Shown: positions 1 to 6,550, counted from the stretch's first letter. The stretch: 11,161 nucleotides of DNA from Symbiobacteriaceae bacterium (GCA_027356675.1 DAHVXO010000159.1:1-11161), one strand, 5' to 3'. A program made the numbers and translations. The notes: generated by a model from the letters alone, not told the origin.

Positions 1-531
1 TGTGGACGCAACGTTCACGTTGACCTTGCTCCCAGTGCTGGCGTGCGATTCGGCCTGCACAGGCACCTTTGTGGCGCCCTGTGCCGCACTGGGAATCGCC
101 TGCCCCTCCCGGCGGCTGGGCACGAAGATCTTGTCGCCATCTGATACATGAGACGCCAGGTTCAGCGCGTCGGCCAGCCCTTCCGGCAGAGCACCCCCCG
201 CCGCCTCCACGGCATCTGCGACCCGCGCCCCGACCTCCAAACGGTAGACCCCTGGGTGCGCCACCGCCCCGGCCACATGGACGACCAGCGGCGGCCTCGG
301 CCGCTCTGGGGCTGCCTCCACCATTGCTGGCACTGCCGCTTCCGGCCGTGCCGTATCCCGGCCGGCTCCATCCGGGCGCACGGCATCCCGCCGGTCCCCG
401 ATGGTTGCATCGGCACCAGCCGCCGCCATGGCCCGCTGCTCCGCCCGGTAACGGACGACGCCTGACCAGACGAGCCCTAGGCAAAATACCGCCACGAGTC
501 CCAATACCGCAAACCGAACGGGCTGACTCAC
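1..531 (-). CDS. comEA: ComEA-type competence DNA-binding protein, 3' end cut by window
   Basis: ComEA binds incoming double-stranded DNA at the outer face of the membrane and passes it to the ComEC channel during natural transformation. The visible 177 codons run from a GTG at 531 to the left edge with no stop. Residues about 6-25 are one hydrophobic segment (FAVLGLVAVFCLGLVWSGVV) that anchors the protein. An Ala/Pro/Arg-rich linker follows. Residues about 80-140 are an SLBB-type domain (VVHVAGAVAHPGVYRL, then ALNLASHVSDGDKIFVPS). The last visible residues, KVNVNVAST, match the start of the C-terminal helix-hairpin-helix DNA-binding domain, so only about 50-60 residues should be missing. The start is supported by a GAGGGGG Shine-Dalgarno about 5 nt upstream, although that sequence lies in a hairpin (537-562). 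The frame stays open upstream, so a longer N-terminus cannot be excluded. It lies 59 nt after the BON gene and is probably co-transcribed with it. Confidence 0.88.
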   Translation of the reverse strand, partial: MSQPVRFAVLGLVAVFCLGLVWSGVVRYRAEQRAMAAAGADATIGDRRDAVRPDGAGRDTARPEAAVPAMVEAAPERPRPPLVVHVAGAVAHPGVYRLEVGARVADAVEAAGGALPEGLADALNLASHVSDGDKIFVPSRREGQAIPSAAQGATKVPVQAESHASTGSKVNVNVAST

Positions 532-536
532 CCCAA

Positions 537-562
537 CCCCCTCACCCCCACAGGAGAGGGGG
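537..562 (-). repeat. Short palindrome with CCCTCACCCC character covering the comEA ribosome binding site
   Basis: Positions 537-543 (ccccctc) pair with 556-562 (gaggggg), a 7-bp stem with a 12-nt loop, in the gap between the BON gene and comEA. In the minus-strand transcript the 3' arm, GAGGGGG, is also the only good Shine-Dalgarno for comEA. No U tract follows, so it is not an ordinary terminator. The sequence resembles the CCCTCACCCC...GGGGAGAGGG repeats scattered between genes in many GC-rich genomes. Whether it is such a repeat or a translational control hairpin is open. Confidence 0.45.
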
Positions 563-590
563 TATTCGACGGAATCCCAGTAATTTCCTT

Positions 591-1328
591 CTAGTGAATC
601 TCGCCCGCCACCTGCTCTTCGGGAATCAGGGTGGCCTCGAGCCTGGCCGCCCCGGGGATGCCATGCATGGCCGTCTTGATGCGGCTCTTGTCATTACGCG
701 TGGGGACAAACCCCTTTACGAACAGGACGCCGGCATCACAATAAACCTCGAACAGACGATGATCAAAACCCATTTTGTCGAGCAGCCGCTCAGCCGTACG
801 CGACACGTCGACATCGTCCTCTCTCTGGCCCTCGCCCACCTTGACGCGTTCGGTCCGCACCTCCCGCACCCCGGCCGTGTCTTCCACCAGGCGGGCAGCG
901 GCCCGCACGTCATCGTGCGTAGCGGCGTGGCCGACCAGGGTCACCACGCCCTTGTGCACCCGGCAGCCGATATTCGGGCGATCGCCGTCCCGGGTGAGCT
1001 TATGCGTAATGGCCTCCACCAGATCCTTGTCAGACGCCGTCTCCTCGTTGGCCACGCAAATGTCGTTCTCGATGCGCCGGACCCCGGGGATCCTGCGGGC
1101 AATCTCTTCGGCCGTCCGCTTGTGCGACAGCACGTCCACGACGCCGGAGAGCCTGACGGTTCCATCCTCCGCCGACACCTGCACGTCAATGCCGGCAGAC
1201 TCGGTCTCGGCGAGCAGGGCGTCCTTGACCGCTTGGACCAGTTGTGCGTCAGCGCTCACGGGCTTATGGACGCCCGGTGGGTTGAATAGCTTCTCTTGAT
1301 GTGCGTTCCCAGCCTGATGCTCGACCAT
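591..1328 (-). CDS. Triple BON-domain protein (245 aa), probably cytoplasmic
   Basis: BON (bacterial OsmY and nodulation) domains are about 60-residue alpha/beta modules thought to bind phospholipid or other hydrophobic ligands. Three lie in tandem: residues about 27-93 (core DGTVRLSGVVDVLSHKRTAE, with the Gly and the VxLxGxV pattern), about 99-163 (core KGVVTLVGHAATHDDVRAAA) and a weaker one at about 174-236 (core AGVLFVKGFVPTRNDKSRI). No signal peptide or membrane segment is visible, unlike OsmY, which is exported. I chose ATG at 1328 because GGGAGGG lies 9 nt upstream; a TTG two codons earlier sits only 3 nt from it. The 148-nt upstream gap separates it from the phosphatase, and comEA follows 59 nt downstream. 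The substrate is unknown. By analogy a stress-related role is possible, but nothing in the sequence shows it. Confidence 0.85.
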   Translation of the reverse strand: MVEHQAGNAHQEKLFNPPGVHKPVSADAQLVQAVKDALLAETESAGIDVQVSAEDGTVRLSGVVDVLSHKRTAEEIARRIPGVRRIENDICVANEETASDKDLVEAITHKLTRDGDRPNIGCRVHKGVVTLVGHAATHDDVRAAARLVEDTAGVREVRTERVKVGEGQREDDVDVSRTAERLLDKMGFDHRLFEVYCDAGVLFVKGFVPTRNDKSRIKTAMHGIPGAARLEATLIPEEQVAGEIH

Positions 1329-1476
1329 CTGCAAAGTCCCTCCCGGTCCAAGTGATCGTCTCGCTGGTAGTCTGCCCGGTTTGACCTAAACACACCGTCC
1401 CTCGCCCTACCTGACCTGGCATCCCTCGGTCTGGACGTTCCACATATGGGCCTGGTATCCCAACCCGCTGGGCTTC

Positions 1477-1965
1477 TTAACCCAGGTAGCGCAGTTCCGT
1501 CCGCAAACCACCGGGCTCCAGGTACAGGAACCCATACGAGCAACGTGGGGACCGCCGCCGGTCCGTCGCAGACCCTGGATTGAAGGCCAGCGTGCCATCG
1601 TGCCACTGGCAGTAGGGAATGTGGCTGTGGCCAAACACAACGCAATCGGCACCGCGGAAGTGGCCAAGTGCCCGTTCCACGGTGCTTTTGCCTGCGCCAG
1701 TGTGACCGTGAGCCATGCCGATGCGGTAGCCACCCAACGCGAACTCTCGGGTGAGCCCGAGGCTCAACGCAAGCGGTACCGGGTCCTTATTGCCGGCCAC
1801 TGCTTCGACCGGTGCGATAGCCCTCAGTTGCTGCAGCACATCCGCCGTCGTGATATCCCCGGCATGTAAGATCAGATCCACGCCCGCAAACGCGGCCAAC
1901 AACGGCGCAGGCAGCCTGCGGGCACGGCCCGGAATATGCGTGTCGGAGAGAACACCGATGCGCAT
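1477..1965 (-). CDS. YfcE/MJ0936-type calcineurin-like metallophosphoesterase (162 aa)
   Basis: A small single-domain metallophosphatase that uses a two-metal centre to hydrolyse phosphoesters. All family motifs are present in order: LSDTH (D8, H10), HAGD (D37), GNKD (N59, D61), AHGH (H86) and FGHSH (H113, H115), followed by NPGS at 129-132. Length is typical for the YfcE group (about 160-180 aa). No signal peptide is seen, so it should act in the cytoplasm. I start at ATG 1965 because GGGGGTG lies a few nt upstream; the in-frame GTG directly before it is too close. The physiological substrate cannot be told from the sequence. The small-peptide gene lies 70 nt upstream with a perfect 15-bp inverted repeat in the gap. 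The GHTGAGKST stretch mimics a Walker A motif, but the family has no ATP-binding fold there. Confidence 0.9.
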   Translation of the reverse strand: MRIGVLSDTHIPGRARRLPAPLLAAFAGVDLILHAGDITTADVLQQLRAIAPVEAVAGNKDPVPLALSLGLTREFALGGYRIGMAHGHTGAGKSTVERALGHFRGADCVVFGHSHIPYCQWHDGTLAFNPGSATDRRRSPRCSYGFLYLEPGGLRTELRYLG

Positions 1966-1988
1966 CACACCACCCCCGTGGGGCGATG

Positions 1989-2023
1989 ACCTCGCAGTTT
2001 CGCTCGTGGCGAAACTGCGAGGT
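1989..2023. repeat. Perfect 15-bp inverted repeat with 5-nt loop
   Basis: Positions 1989-2003 (acctcgcagtttcgc) are exactly complementary to 2009-2023, with loop tcgtg. Outside it, GGGGC (1980-1984) and GCCCC (2032-2036) can pair around a GATG bulge and a GAAAAAAA strand. On the minus strand the run of seven T precedes the hairpin instead of following it, and on the plus strand the hairpin is followed by A. It is therefore not a standard intrinsic terminator in either direction. It sits between the small-peptide stop (2036) and the phosphatase start (1965). It could be an mRNA-stabilising hairpin, an operator, or a REP-like repeat. Confidence 0.7.
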
Positions 2024-2035
2024 GAAAAAAAGCCC

Positions 2036-2161
2036 CTACCCTTTGGTCGTCAGCATGGTCGGACGGATGCCGCCTGACTCTCCGCCGCTAGCATGGGCGA
2101 CCGCCCCCAGCGCGGTGACCAGGCAACCCGTCAGAACCAACAGGACAAGCAAGCGTTTCAC
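2036..2161 (-). CDS. Small exported peptide precursor (41 aa), possible signalling peptide
   Basis: A 41-codon ORF begins at GTG 2161, with the purine-rich AAGGGAGAGGG about 5-9 nt upstream. It encodes MKRLLVLLVLTGCLVTALGA, then VAHASGGESGGIRPTMLTTKG. This is a textbook signal peptide: two positive residues, about 17 hydrophobic residues, and an AHA cleavage site before S25. A 17-residue mature tail would remain. LTGC resembles a lipobox, but the hydrophobic stretch continues well past that Cys, so signal peptidase I is more likely. The gene follows the TPR protein gene by 78 nt, and a 93-nt two-hairpin element ends 14 nt before its start, just as a second copy precedes the PBP gene. Size, export signal and position after a TPR gene recall Phr precursors of Rap/Phr systems, but no known Phr pentapeptide is recognisable. 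I infer a real gene from start signal, composition and context. Confidence 0.62.
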   Translation of the reverse strand: MKRLLVLLVLTGCLVTALGAVAHASGGESGGIRPTMLTTKG

Positions 2162-2175
2162 GGCTACCCTCTCCC

Positions 2176-2268
2176 TTGTGGTTCATCACGGTCTCGGCCA
2201 GTCTGGCCTGGGCCGAGACCGTTTTCGACAGCAGGGGCTTCAACCGGTCTCGCGGGGTCGAACCCCCT
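2176..2268 (-). repeat. Copy 1 of a 93-nt two-hairpin element, upstream of the small-peptide gene
   Basis: Read on the minus strand from 2268 to 2176 this is 77/93 identical, without gaps, to 9274-9182. Hairpin 1 (2268-2233) pairs AGGGG.TTCGACC with GG.TGAA.CCCCT around one G-G mismatch and one G-U pair. Hairpin 2 (2222-2188) is a perfect 12-bp stem, ACGGTCTCGGCC with GGCCGAGACCGT, and an 11-nt loop. Relative to copy 2, the stem pair C-G is replaced by U-A on both sides (compensatory change). The element overlaps the last nine codons and stop of the TPR gene and ends directly before the Shine-Dalgarno of the small-peptide gene. No U tract follows either hairpin. Confidence 0.75.
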
Positions 2269-3193
2269 GTGGGTAAATGTGGCCCATCAGCCAGGTCAGC
2301 TCCTGAATCAGCGGGATGTACCCGTAAGCAAAGGCGATTCGGCTGGCCTCCCCCGCCAGATCCGCCGCCGGATGCACCCGGCGGGCAGCCTTGGCGCAAT
2401 AGGCCAGAACCAGCTTGCCCTCCACCTGACCATGCGGATCCTCGACCGCGGTCGCAATCTCCAGGGCGGCCTTGGCGTACTCCTCGGCCTCCGGCAGCCG
2501 CGCCTGCAACATCCGCAGCACAGCCATGCTGCCGAGAATCTGGCCTTTGGGACCAAGTTCATAGCGGGTCTCGTCGTTCGTCACCGTAGCGGCCATGGCG
2601 ATAAACTGCTCAGCCGCCTCGAGATCACCGCGCTTCATGTGACAGATCCCGCGCAGGTTGTACAAGAACTCGTGCGCATAGCGATCTTGGCGGGCGGCAG
2701 CGAGCGCGCCGGCCTGATCGAAGGCCGCGATGGCACCGCCGTAATCACCCTTATACGAAAGGGCACGCCCCAGATAAGTCACCACTGCCTCTTCGTACTG
2801 CCGCCGGTCCAGCCAGTCCAGCGGCATGGCTAAGGCCTCACGGTAGGCCTCGACGCTCCGGTCATACTCGCCGATTCGCTCCGAGGCACTCCCGAAATTG
2901 ACCAGGCTGTCGAACAGGACGGCCTTCCCTTCCACTCCCTCCACCTGGCGCGCCAGTTCCACCGCCTCATGCCCGTGGTATGCCGCCTCAACAGCGGACC
3001 GCTTCAGGATACAGGCTGACGTGTAACAGAGCAGGTTGTATGTACGGGCCTGCGTGAGCTTGTCCGGTGCTGCGTGGTTAAGGAAGTGCTTTCCCTGTGC
3101 GATCACCTCGCGTGGCTCCTCGTGCATGATGGCTCGCAGGCGGTCGAAGTCCGGTGCCGGCCGAAACCGGACCACTCCAACTGCCTTTTCCAT
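2240..3193 (-). CDS. All-TPR protein (317 aa), Rap-like architecture without HTH
   Basis: The protein is helical throughout with tetratricopeptide-like repeats at residues about 47-80, 89-122 (SLVNFGSASERIGEYDRSVE), 134-168 (YLGRALSYKGDYGGAIAAFD), 174-207 (NLRGICHMKRGDLEAAEQFI) and 218-251 (RMLQARLPEAEEYAKAALEI). TPR arrays bind peptides or partner proteins. There is no recognisable N-terminal helix-turn-helix, no enzyme domain, no signal peptide and no membrane segment, so it should be cytosolic. ATG 3193 is preferred because AAGGGGG lies about 8 nt upstream; a GTG six codons earlier overlaps that site. The last residues (QGVRPRETG) are encoded by the 93-nt element, and the stop lies inside its first hairpin, so the native C-terminus may have been changed by insertion. 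The next gene encodes a small exported peptide, which suggests a peptide-sensing pair. A generic TPR scaffold or a regulator that lost its DNA-binding domain is also possible. Confidence 0.8.
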   Translation of the reverse strand: MEKAVGVVRFRPAPDFDRLRAIMHEEPREVIAQGKHFLNHAAPDKLTQARTYNLLCYTSACILKRSAVEAAYHGHEAVELARQVEGVEGKAVLFDSLVNFGSASERIGEYDRSVEAYREALAMPLDWLDRRQYEEAVVTYLGRALSYKGDYGGAIAAFDQAGALAAARQDRYAHEFLYNLRGICHMKRGDLEAAEQFIAMAATVTNDETRYELGPKGQILGSMAVLRMLQARLPEAEEYAKAALEIATAVEDPHGQVEGKLVLAYCAKAARRVHPAADLAGEASRIAFAYGYIPLIQELTWLMGHIYPQGVRPRETG

Positions 3194-3248
3194 GCCTTGG
3201 CCCCCTTTCACCCGAGCAATCCGTCACGTCCGGGTTATCCCCACCAGC

Positions 3249-3277
3249 AGAATACCCTATTTTTCCCTTTTTATCCA
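3249..3277 (-). promoter_or_regulatory. Weak promoter candidate for the TPR gene
   Basis: On the minus strand, TGGATA (3277-3272) and TATTCT (3254-3249) are separated by exactly 17 nt of A-rich sequence. Each box matches the vegetative consensus in four of six positions. It lies about 55 nt before the ATG and is the only plausible pair I see in this divergent gap. Confidence 0.3.
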
Positions 3278-3343
3278 GGGGCGAACAGAGCGATTACGCG
3301 CCGAATCTGCGTTCCCAGTGCGAAGCTTACTACGTGGAAGGTA

Positions 3344-3372
3344 TTGCCATTTGTTAGATTTTCCCTTATGAT
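3344..3372 (+). promoter_or_regulatory. Vegetative promoter for the plus-strand gene at 3423
   Basis: TTGCCA (3344-3349) and TATGAT (3367-3372) are separated by exactly 17 nt. Each box matches the sigma-A consensus in five of six positions. Transcription should begin near 3379, giving a leader of about 44 nt before the GTG at 3423. Confidence 0.7.
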
Positions 3373-3422
3373 ACTGCATATACGACTTGCCACCCCCCAT
3401 GGGAGCAGAGGAGGCCAATCCC

Positions 3423-3911
3423 GTGTCAGAGAGTCTGAACAAACTACGCCTGGCGGACCGCACCCAATCGATCCTCCGCAAGGACCGGAACGCCATCCGC
3501 CACGTACGCCAGGGGCCACGGGAAGCCGGGCTTCTCCTCGCCGTGGCCTCCGACGCGGACGCCATCACCCGGTTGCTGGACCAGAACCTCCCACCCATCG
3601 CTGCGGCGGCGGGCCTCGAGTATGTCAGGCTGGTGGCCGCGACGCTCCAGGAGGTCCCACGGGCCCTCATCCCCCGTACTTTTCTCGTGCTCGCCGATCT
3701 CACCGGTCGCGACGAGGATGTGATCACCCTGGTCTACCAGACCTTCGGTGACGGCAGGCGGGTGCTACTCGCCGGCCGTGATCCGTCGGACATCCCCTGT
3801 GACCTCGGTGACGTGCCGTCCGTGCTCTGCGATCTGGCGGGCGGACAGATTGAGCCCCTCCTTGATGAGGTCCGGCGCTGGTCCACACCGGCCGTCGCCA
3901 GCCTCCGATAG
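3423..3911 (+). CDS. Degenerate nucleoside-deoxyribosyltransferase/TIR-like domain protein (162 aa)
   Basis: The only plus-strand gene. GTG 3423 is preceded by AGGAGG with an 8-nt spacer and by a good promoter. Residues 1-35 are charged and helical. Residues about 36-150 resemble the Rossmann-like nucleotide-binding group that includes nucleoside 2-deoxyribosyltransferases and TIR-like domains. The diagnostic part is FLVLADLTGRDEDV (87-100), then GRRVLLAGRDPSDIPCDLGD (111-130), which follows the family pattern ADLTGRNPNV...GKPVILLTQ...DIPFDL. The catalytic Glu region (usually NVFYELG) reads DVITLVYQ here, so the usual nucleophile or NADase Glu is not visible. It may therefore bind a nucleotide without hydrolysing it. 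It is divergent from the TPR gene and convergent with leuS. Family members occur in nucleotide salvage and in phage defence, but neither role can be assigned. Confidence 0.6.
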   Translation: MSESLNKLRLADRTQSILRKDRNAIRHVRQGPREAGLLLAVASDADAITRLLDQNLPPIAAAAGLEYVRLVAATLQEVPRALIPRTFLVLADLTGRDEDVITLVYQTFGDGRRVLLAGRDPSDIPCDLGDVPSVLCDLAGGQIEPLLDEVRRWSTPAVASLR

Positions 3912-3919
3912 ATAGCAAA

Positions 3920-3950
3920 GCGATCCCCTCCCGCCACGGGAGGGGATCGC
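3920..3950. terminator. Convergent-gene hairpin between the 3423 gene and leuS
   Basis: A perfect 14-bp GC-rich inverted repeat (3920-3933 with 3937-3950, loop cca) lies 8 nt after the plus-strand stop and 15 nt after the leuS stop. Its position suggests a shared bidirectional terminator or transcript-end stabiliser. The T tract is poor on both sides (minus side reads TTTGCTATCTAT), so termination strength is uncertain. Confidence 0.65.
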
Positions 3951-3965
3951 GTCAGCGCGTGAACT

Positions 3966-6494
3966 CTAGCCCTTCACGACGATGTTGACCAGCTTGCCGG
4001 GCACCGGGATCACCTTGGCGACCTGCTTGCCAAGGATCATGCTCAGAACCTTCGGCATGGCCAGCGCGATCTGCTCCATCTCTGCCGCCGAGATGCCTGC
4101 CGGCACTTCGATGCGGTCCCGCACCTTACCGTTGATCTGCACGACGATCTCAACCGTCTCAGCCCTGGCAGCGGCCTCATCGTAGGTCGGCCAGGACTCC
4201 AGGTGGATGGACGTGCTGTGGCCCATGCGGCTCCACAGTTCATCCGCCAGGTGCGGGCAGAACGGGGCGATGATCAGCACGGCCTTGCGGACTGCCTCCG
4301 CCAGGACCAGGTCGCCCTTGGGACCAGCAGTGCCCTTCTCCCGGTATGCGTAGATTGCATTCGTCATCTCCATGAGTCCGGAGATGGCGGTGTTGAAGGC
4401 GAAGCGGTCGTGCAGATCACTGGAGATCCGCTTGACCAGGCCATGAATCATCCGGCGCAGGTCCCGGTCGTCCGTCGAGAGCAAATCCCCTGCAACTGCA
4501 ATGGCAGCGGCCAGCTCCGCCTCAGTCTGCGTCCCCAGCACGGGCAGGGCAGCGGAGACCATCCGGTAGAAGCGATTGATGAACCGCCAGGACCCCTCGA
4601 TGCCGGCGTCCGACCAGTCAAGGTCGCGCTCGGGCGGCGAGGCGAACATGATGAAGAGGCGGCAGGCGTCGGCGCCGAACTTGGCGATCATATCCTCGGG
4701 CGAGACCACGTTGCCCTTGGACTTGGACATCTTGGCGCCGTCCTTGATGACCATACCCTGGGTCAGCAGAGCGGCGAAGGGCTCGTCGACCTTGACATGA
4801 CCCATGTCTCGCAGCGCCTTGGTGAAGAAGCGGGAGTAAAGCAGGTGGAGCACGGCATGCTCGATGCCGCCCACGTACTGGTCCACGGCCATCCAGTAGT
4901 CGACCGCCGCCGGATCCCAGGCCGCCTGGTCGTTCCGGGCGTCGGTATAGCGCAGGTAGTACCAGGACGAGCACACAAAGGTGTCCATCGTATCCGTCTC
5001 ACGGCGGGCAGGGCCGCCGCACTGCGGACAGGTGGCATGCAGGAAGCCTTCGTGACGGGCCAGCGGGCTTCCCCCCTCGCCGCTGAAGTCGAGATCGCCC
5101 GGAATCCGCACCGGCAGCTGATCCTCGGGCACCGGCACCGTTGCGCACTGCTCGCAATAGACGACCGGGATGGGGGCGCCCCACGCCCGCTGACGGCTGA
5201 TCAACCAGTCGCGCAGGCGATAGTTGACTGTGCGCTTGCCGAAGCCCTTCTCCTCGGCATAGGCCGCAGTCTTGGCGATGCCGTCCAGGTTGGGCGTCCC
5301 GTCGAACGGGCCGGAGCCCACCATGGTGCCGGGATCCACGTAAGCCGCCGTCATCTCCGATGCCACGAGGCTGTTCTCGGGGTTCTGGATGACGATCTTG
5401 ATGGGGATGCCGTACTTCCTCGCGAACTCAAAGTCCCGCTGGTCATGCGCCGGCACGCCCATGACGGCCCCGGTGCCGTATTCCATCAACACGTAGTTGG
5501 CAATCCAAAGCTGAGCCGTCTCGCCATTGAAGGGGTTGATGATGTGAACCCCCAGCGAGATCCCCTCTTTCTCCGCATCCGTCGACGTACGGGCGATCTC
5601 GTTCAGGGTCTTCATCTTGTCCTGGAAGGCCCGGATCTGAGTGACCTTCTCCGCCGGAATCAGACCCGCCGAAATAATCTTTTCGACGACCGGATGCTCA
5701 GGCGCCACCACCATGAAGGTCACGCCGTAGATCGTGTCCGGGCGGGTGGTGTAGACCGGCACGGGGTCCCCGGTCGCCTCCAGCTTGAACTCCACCTGGG
5801 CGCCCTCGGAGCGGCCAATCCAGTTCTCCTGCATGATGCGGACCCGCTCGGGCCAGCCCTTCTCCAGCAGCTTCAGGTCCGCCAGCAGCTCATCGGCGTA
5901 ATCGGTGATCTTGAAGAACCACTGAGAGAGGTTATTCTTGGTCACCACACTGTCGCAGCGCCAGCAGAGGCCATCCACGACCTGCTCGTTGGCGAGCACG
6001 GTCTGGCACGACGGGCACCAGTTGACCGGTGCGGTCTTCTTGTAGGCCAGGCCCTTCTTGAAGAACTGCAGGAAGAGCCACTGGGTCCAGCGGTAGTAGT
6101 CCTCCCGGTAGGTGTAGACGGCCCGGTCCCAATCGTAGCTGTAGCCCAGTTGCCTCAGCTGTGCGGTCATCTCTGCGATGTTCTGCCTGGTCCAAATGGC
6201 AGGGCTGATATTGTTCTTGATGGCCGCATTCTCAGCGGGCATGCCAAAGGAGTCATACCCCATGGGATGGAGGACGTTGTAGCCCTTCATCCGCCGGTAG
6301 CGGGCGATTACATCGACGATGTAGTAGTTGCGGACATGGCCCATGTGAAGCTTGCCGGACGGATAGGGGAACATGGCGAGCGCATAGTACTTGGGTTTGC
6401 TGGGATCGCGCTCGACCTTATAGATCTGCTCCTCCGCCCACCGCTGCTGCCACTTGGGTTCCTCTTCGCGAAAATTAAAGCGTTCTTCGGCCAT
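3966..6494 (-). CDS. leuS: Leucyl-tRNA synthetase (842 aa)
   Basis: Class I synthetase that attaches leucine to tRNA-Leu in the cytosol. Visible landmarks: HIGH-type motif HMGH (about 50-53, in YPSGKLHMGHVRNY), a Cys4 zinc knuckle (WCPSC...CWRC, about 159-180), the CP1 editing domain with TTRPDTIYG (about 249-257) and GTGAVMGVPAHDQRDFEFA (about 340-358), a second CxxC pair region (CEQC, CPQC), KMSKS (about 588-592) and a C-terminal domain ending VVKG. Length is normal for the bacterial enzyme. I use ATG 6494 because AAGGAGG lies 11 nt upstream; an in-frame TTG at 6515 overlaps the terminator side of the leader. Expression should be controlled by the T-box just upstream. No disabled motif is seen in either the synthetic or the editing site. 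Confidence 0.97.
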   Translation of the reverse strand: MAEERFNFREEEPKWQQRWAEEQIYKVERDPSKPKYYALAMFPYPSGKLHMGHVRNYYIVDVIARYRRMKGYNVLHPMGYDSFGMPAENAAIKNNISPAIWTRQNIAEMTAQLRQLGYSYDWDRAVYTYREDYYRWTQWLFLQFFKKGLAYKKTAPVNWCPSCQTVLANEQVVDGLCWRCDSVVTKNNLSQWFFKITDYADELLADLKLLEKGWPERVRIMQENWIGRSEGAQVEFKLEATGDPVPVYTTRPDTIYGVTFMVVAPEHPVVEKIISAGLIPAEKVTQIRAFQDKMKTLNEIARTSTDAEKEGISLGVHIINPFNGETAQLWIANYVLMEYGTGAVMGVPAHDQRDFEFARKYGIPIKIVIQNPENSLVASEMTAAYVDPGTMVGSGPFDGTPNLDGIAKTAAYAEEKGFGKRTVNYRLRDWLISRQRAWGAPIPVVYCEQCATVPVPEDQLPVRIPGDLDFSGEGGSPLARHEGFLHATCPQCGGPARRETDTMDTFVCSSWYYLRYTDARNDQAAWDPAAVDYWMAVDQYVGGIEHAVLHLLYSRFFTKALRDMGHVKVDEPFAALLTQGMVIKDGAKMSKSKGNVVSPEDMIAKFGADACRLFIMFASPPERDLDWSDAGIEGSWRFINRFYRMVSAALPVLGTQTEAELAAAIAVAGDLLSTDDRDLRRMIHGLVKRISSDLHDRFAFNTAISGLMEMTNAIYAYREKGTAGPKGDLVLAEAVRKAVLIIAPFCPHLADELWSRMGHSTSIHLESWPTYDEAAARAETVEIVVQINGKVRDRIEVPAGISAAEMEQIALAMPKVLSMILGKQVAKVIPVPGKLVNIVVKG

Positions 6495-6513
6495 GTCGGC
6501 ACAGACCTCCTTC

Positions 6514-6550
6514 AAACAAAAGACTCCCGTCCCTGGAAGGGACGAGAGTC
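6514..6550 (-). terminator. Intrinsic terminator of the leuS T-box
   Basis: On the minus strand, GACTCTCGTCCCT (6550-6538) pairs with AGGGACGGGAGTC (6534-6522) in a 13-bp stem with one U-G pair, loop tcc, followed by TTTTGTTT. Its 5' arm competes with the antiterminator formed by the T-box sequence 10 nt upstream. The leuS Shine-Dalgarno follows the U tract directly. Confidence 0.93.

Noticed and set aside
69..1289. Plus-strand open frame across comEA and the BON gene
   Set aside because: It crosses two real minus-strand genes and the gap between them, and its start is a Pro/Arg-rich composition artefact.
1335..1476. Possible SigB-type promoter (GTTTAG...GGGCAG) before the BON gene
   Set aside because: The spacer is only 8 nt, far short of the 12-15 nt needed. 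No other convincing promoter is visible in this gap.
1681..1710. Walker A-like GHTGAGKST in the metallophosphatase
   Set aside because: It lies at the conserved GH motif position of the calcineurin-like fold. No Walker B or P-loop strand order follows, so it is coincidence.
2188..2222. Hairpin 2 of the repeated element as a terminator of the TPR gene
   Set aside because: No U tract follows on the minus strand (GATGAACCAC comes next), and the same hairpin sits inside the leader of the PBP gene, where termination by default would need a partner structure not seen.
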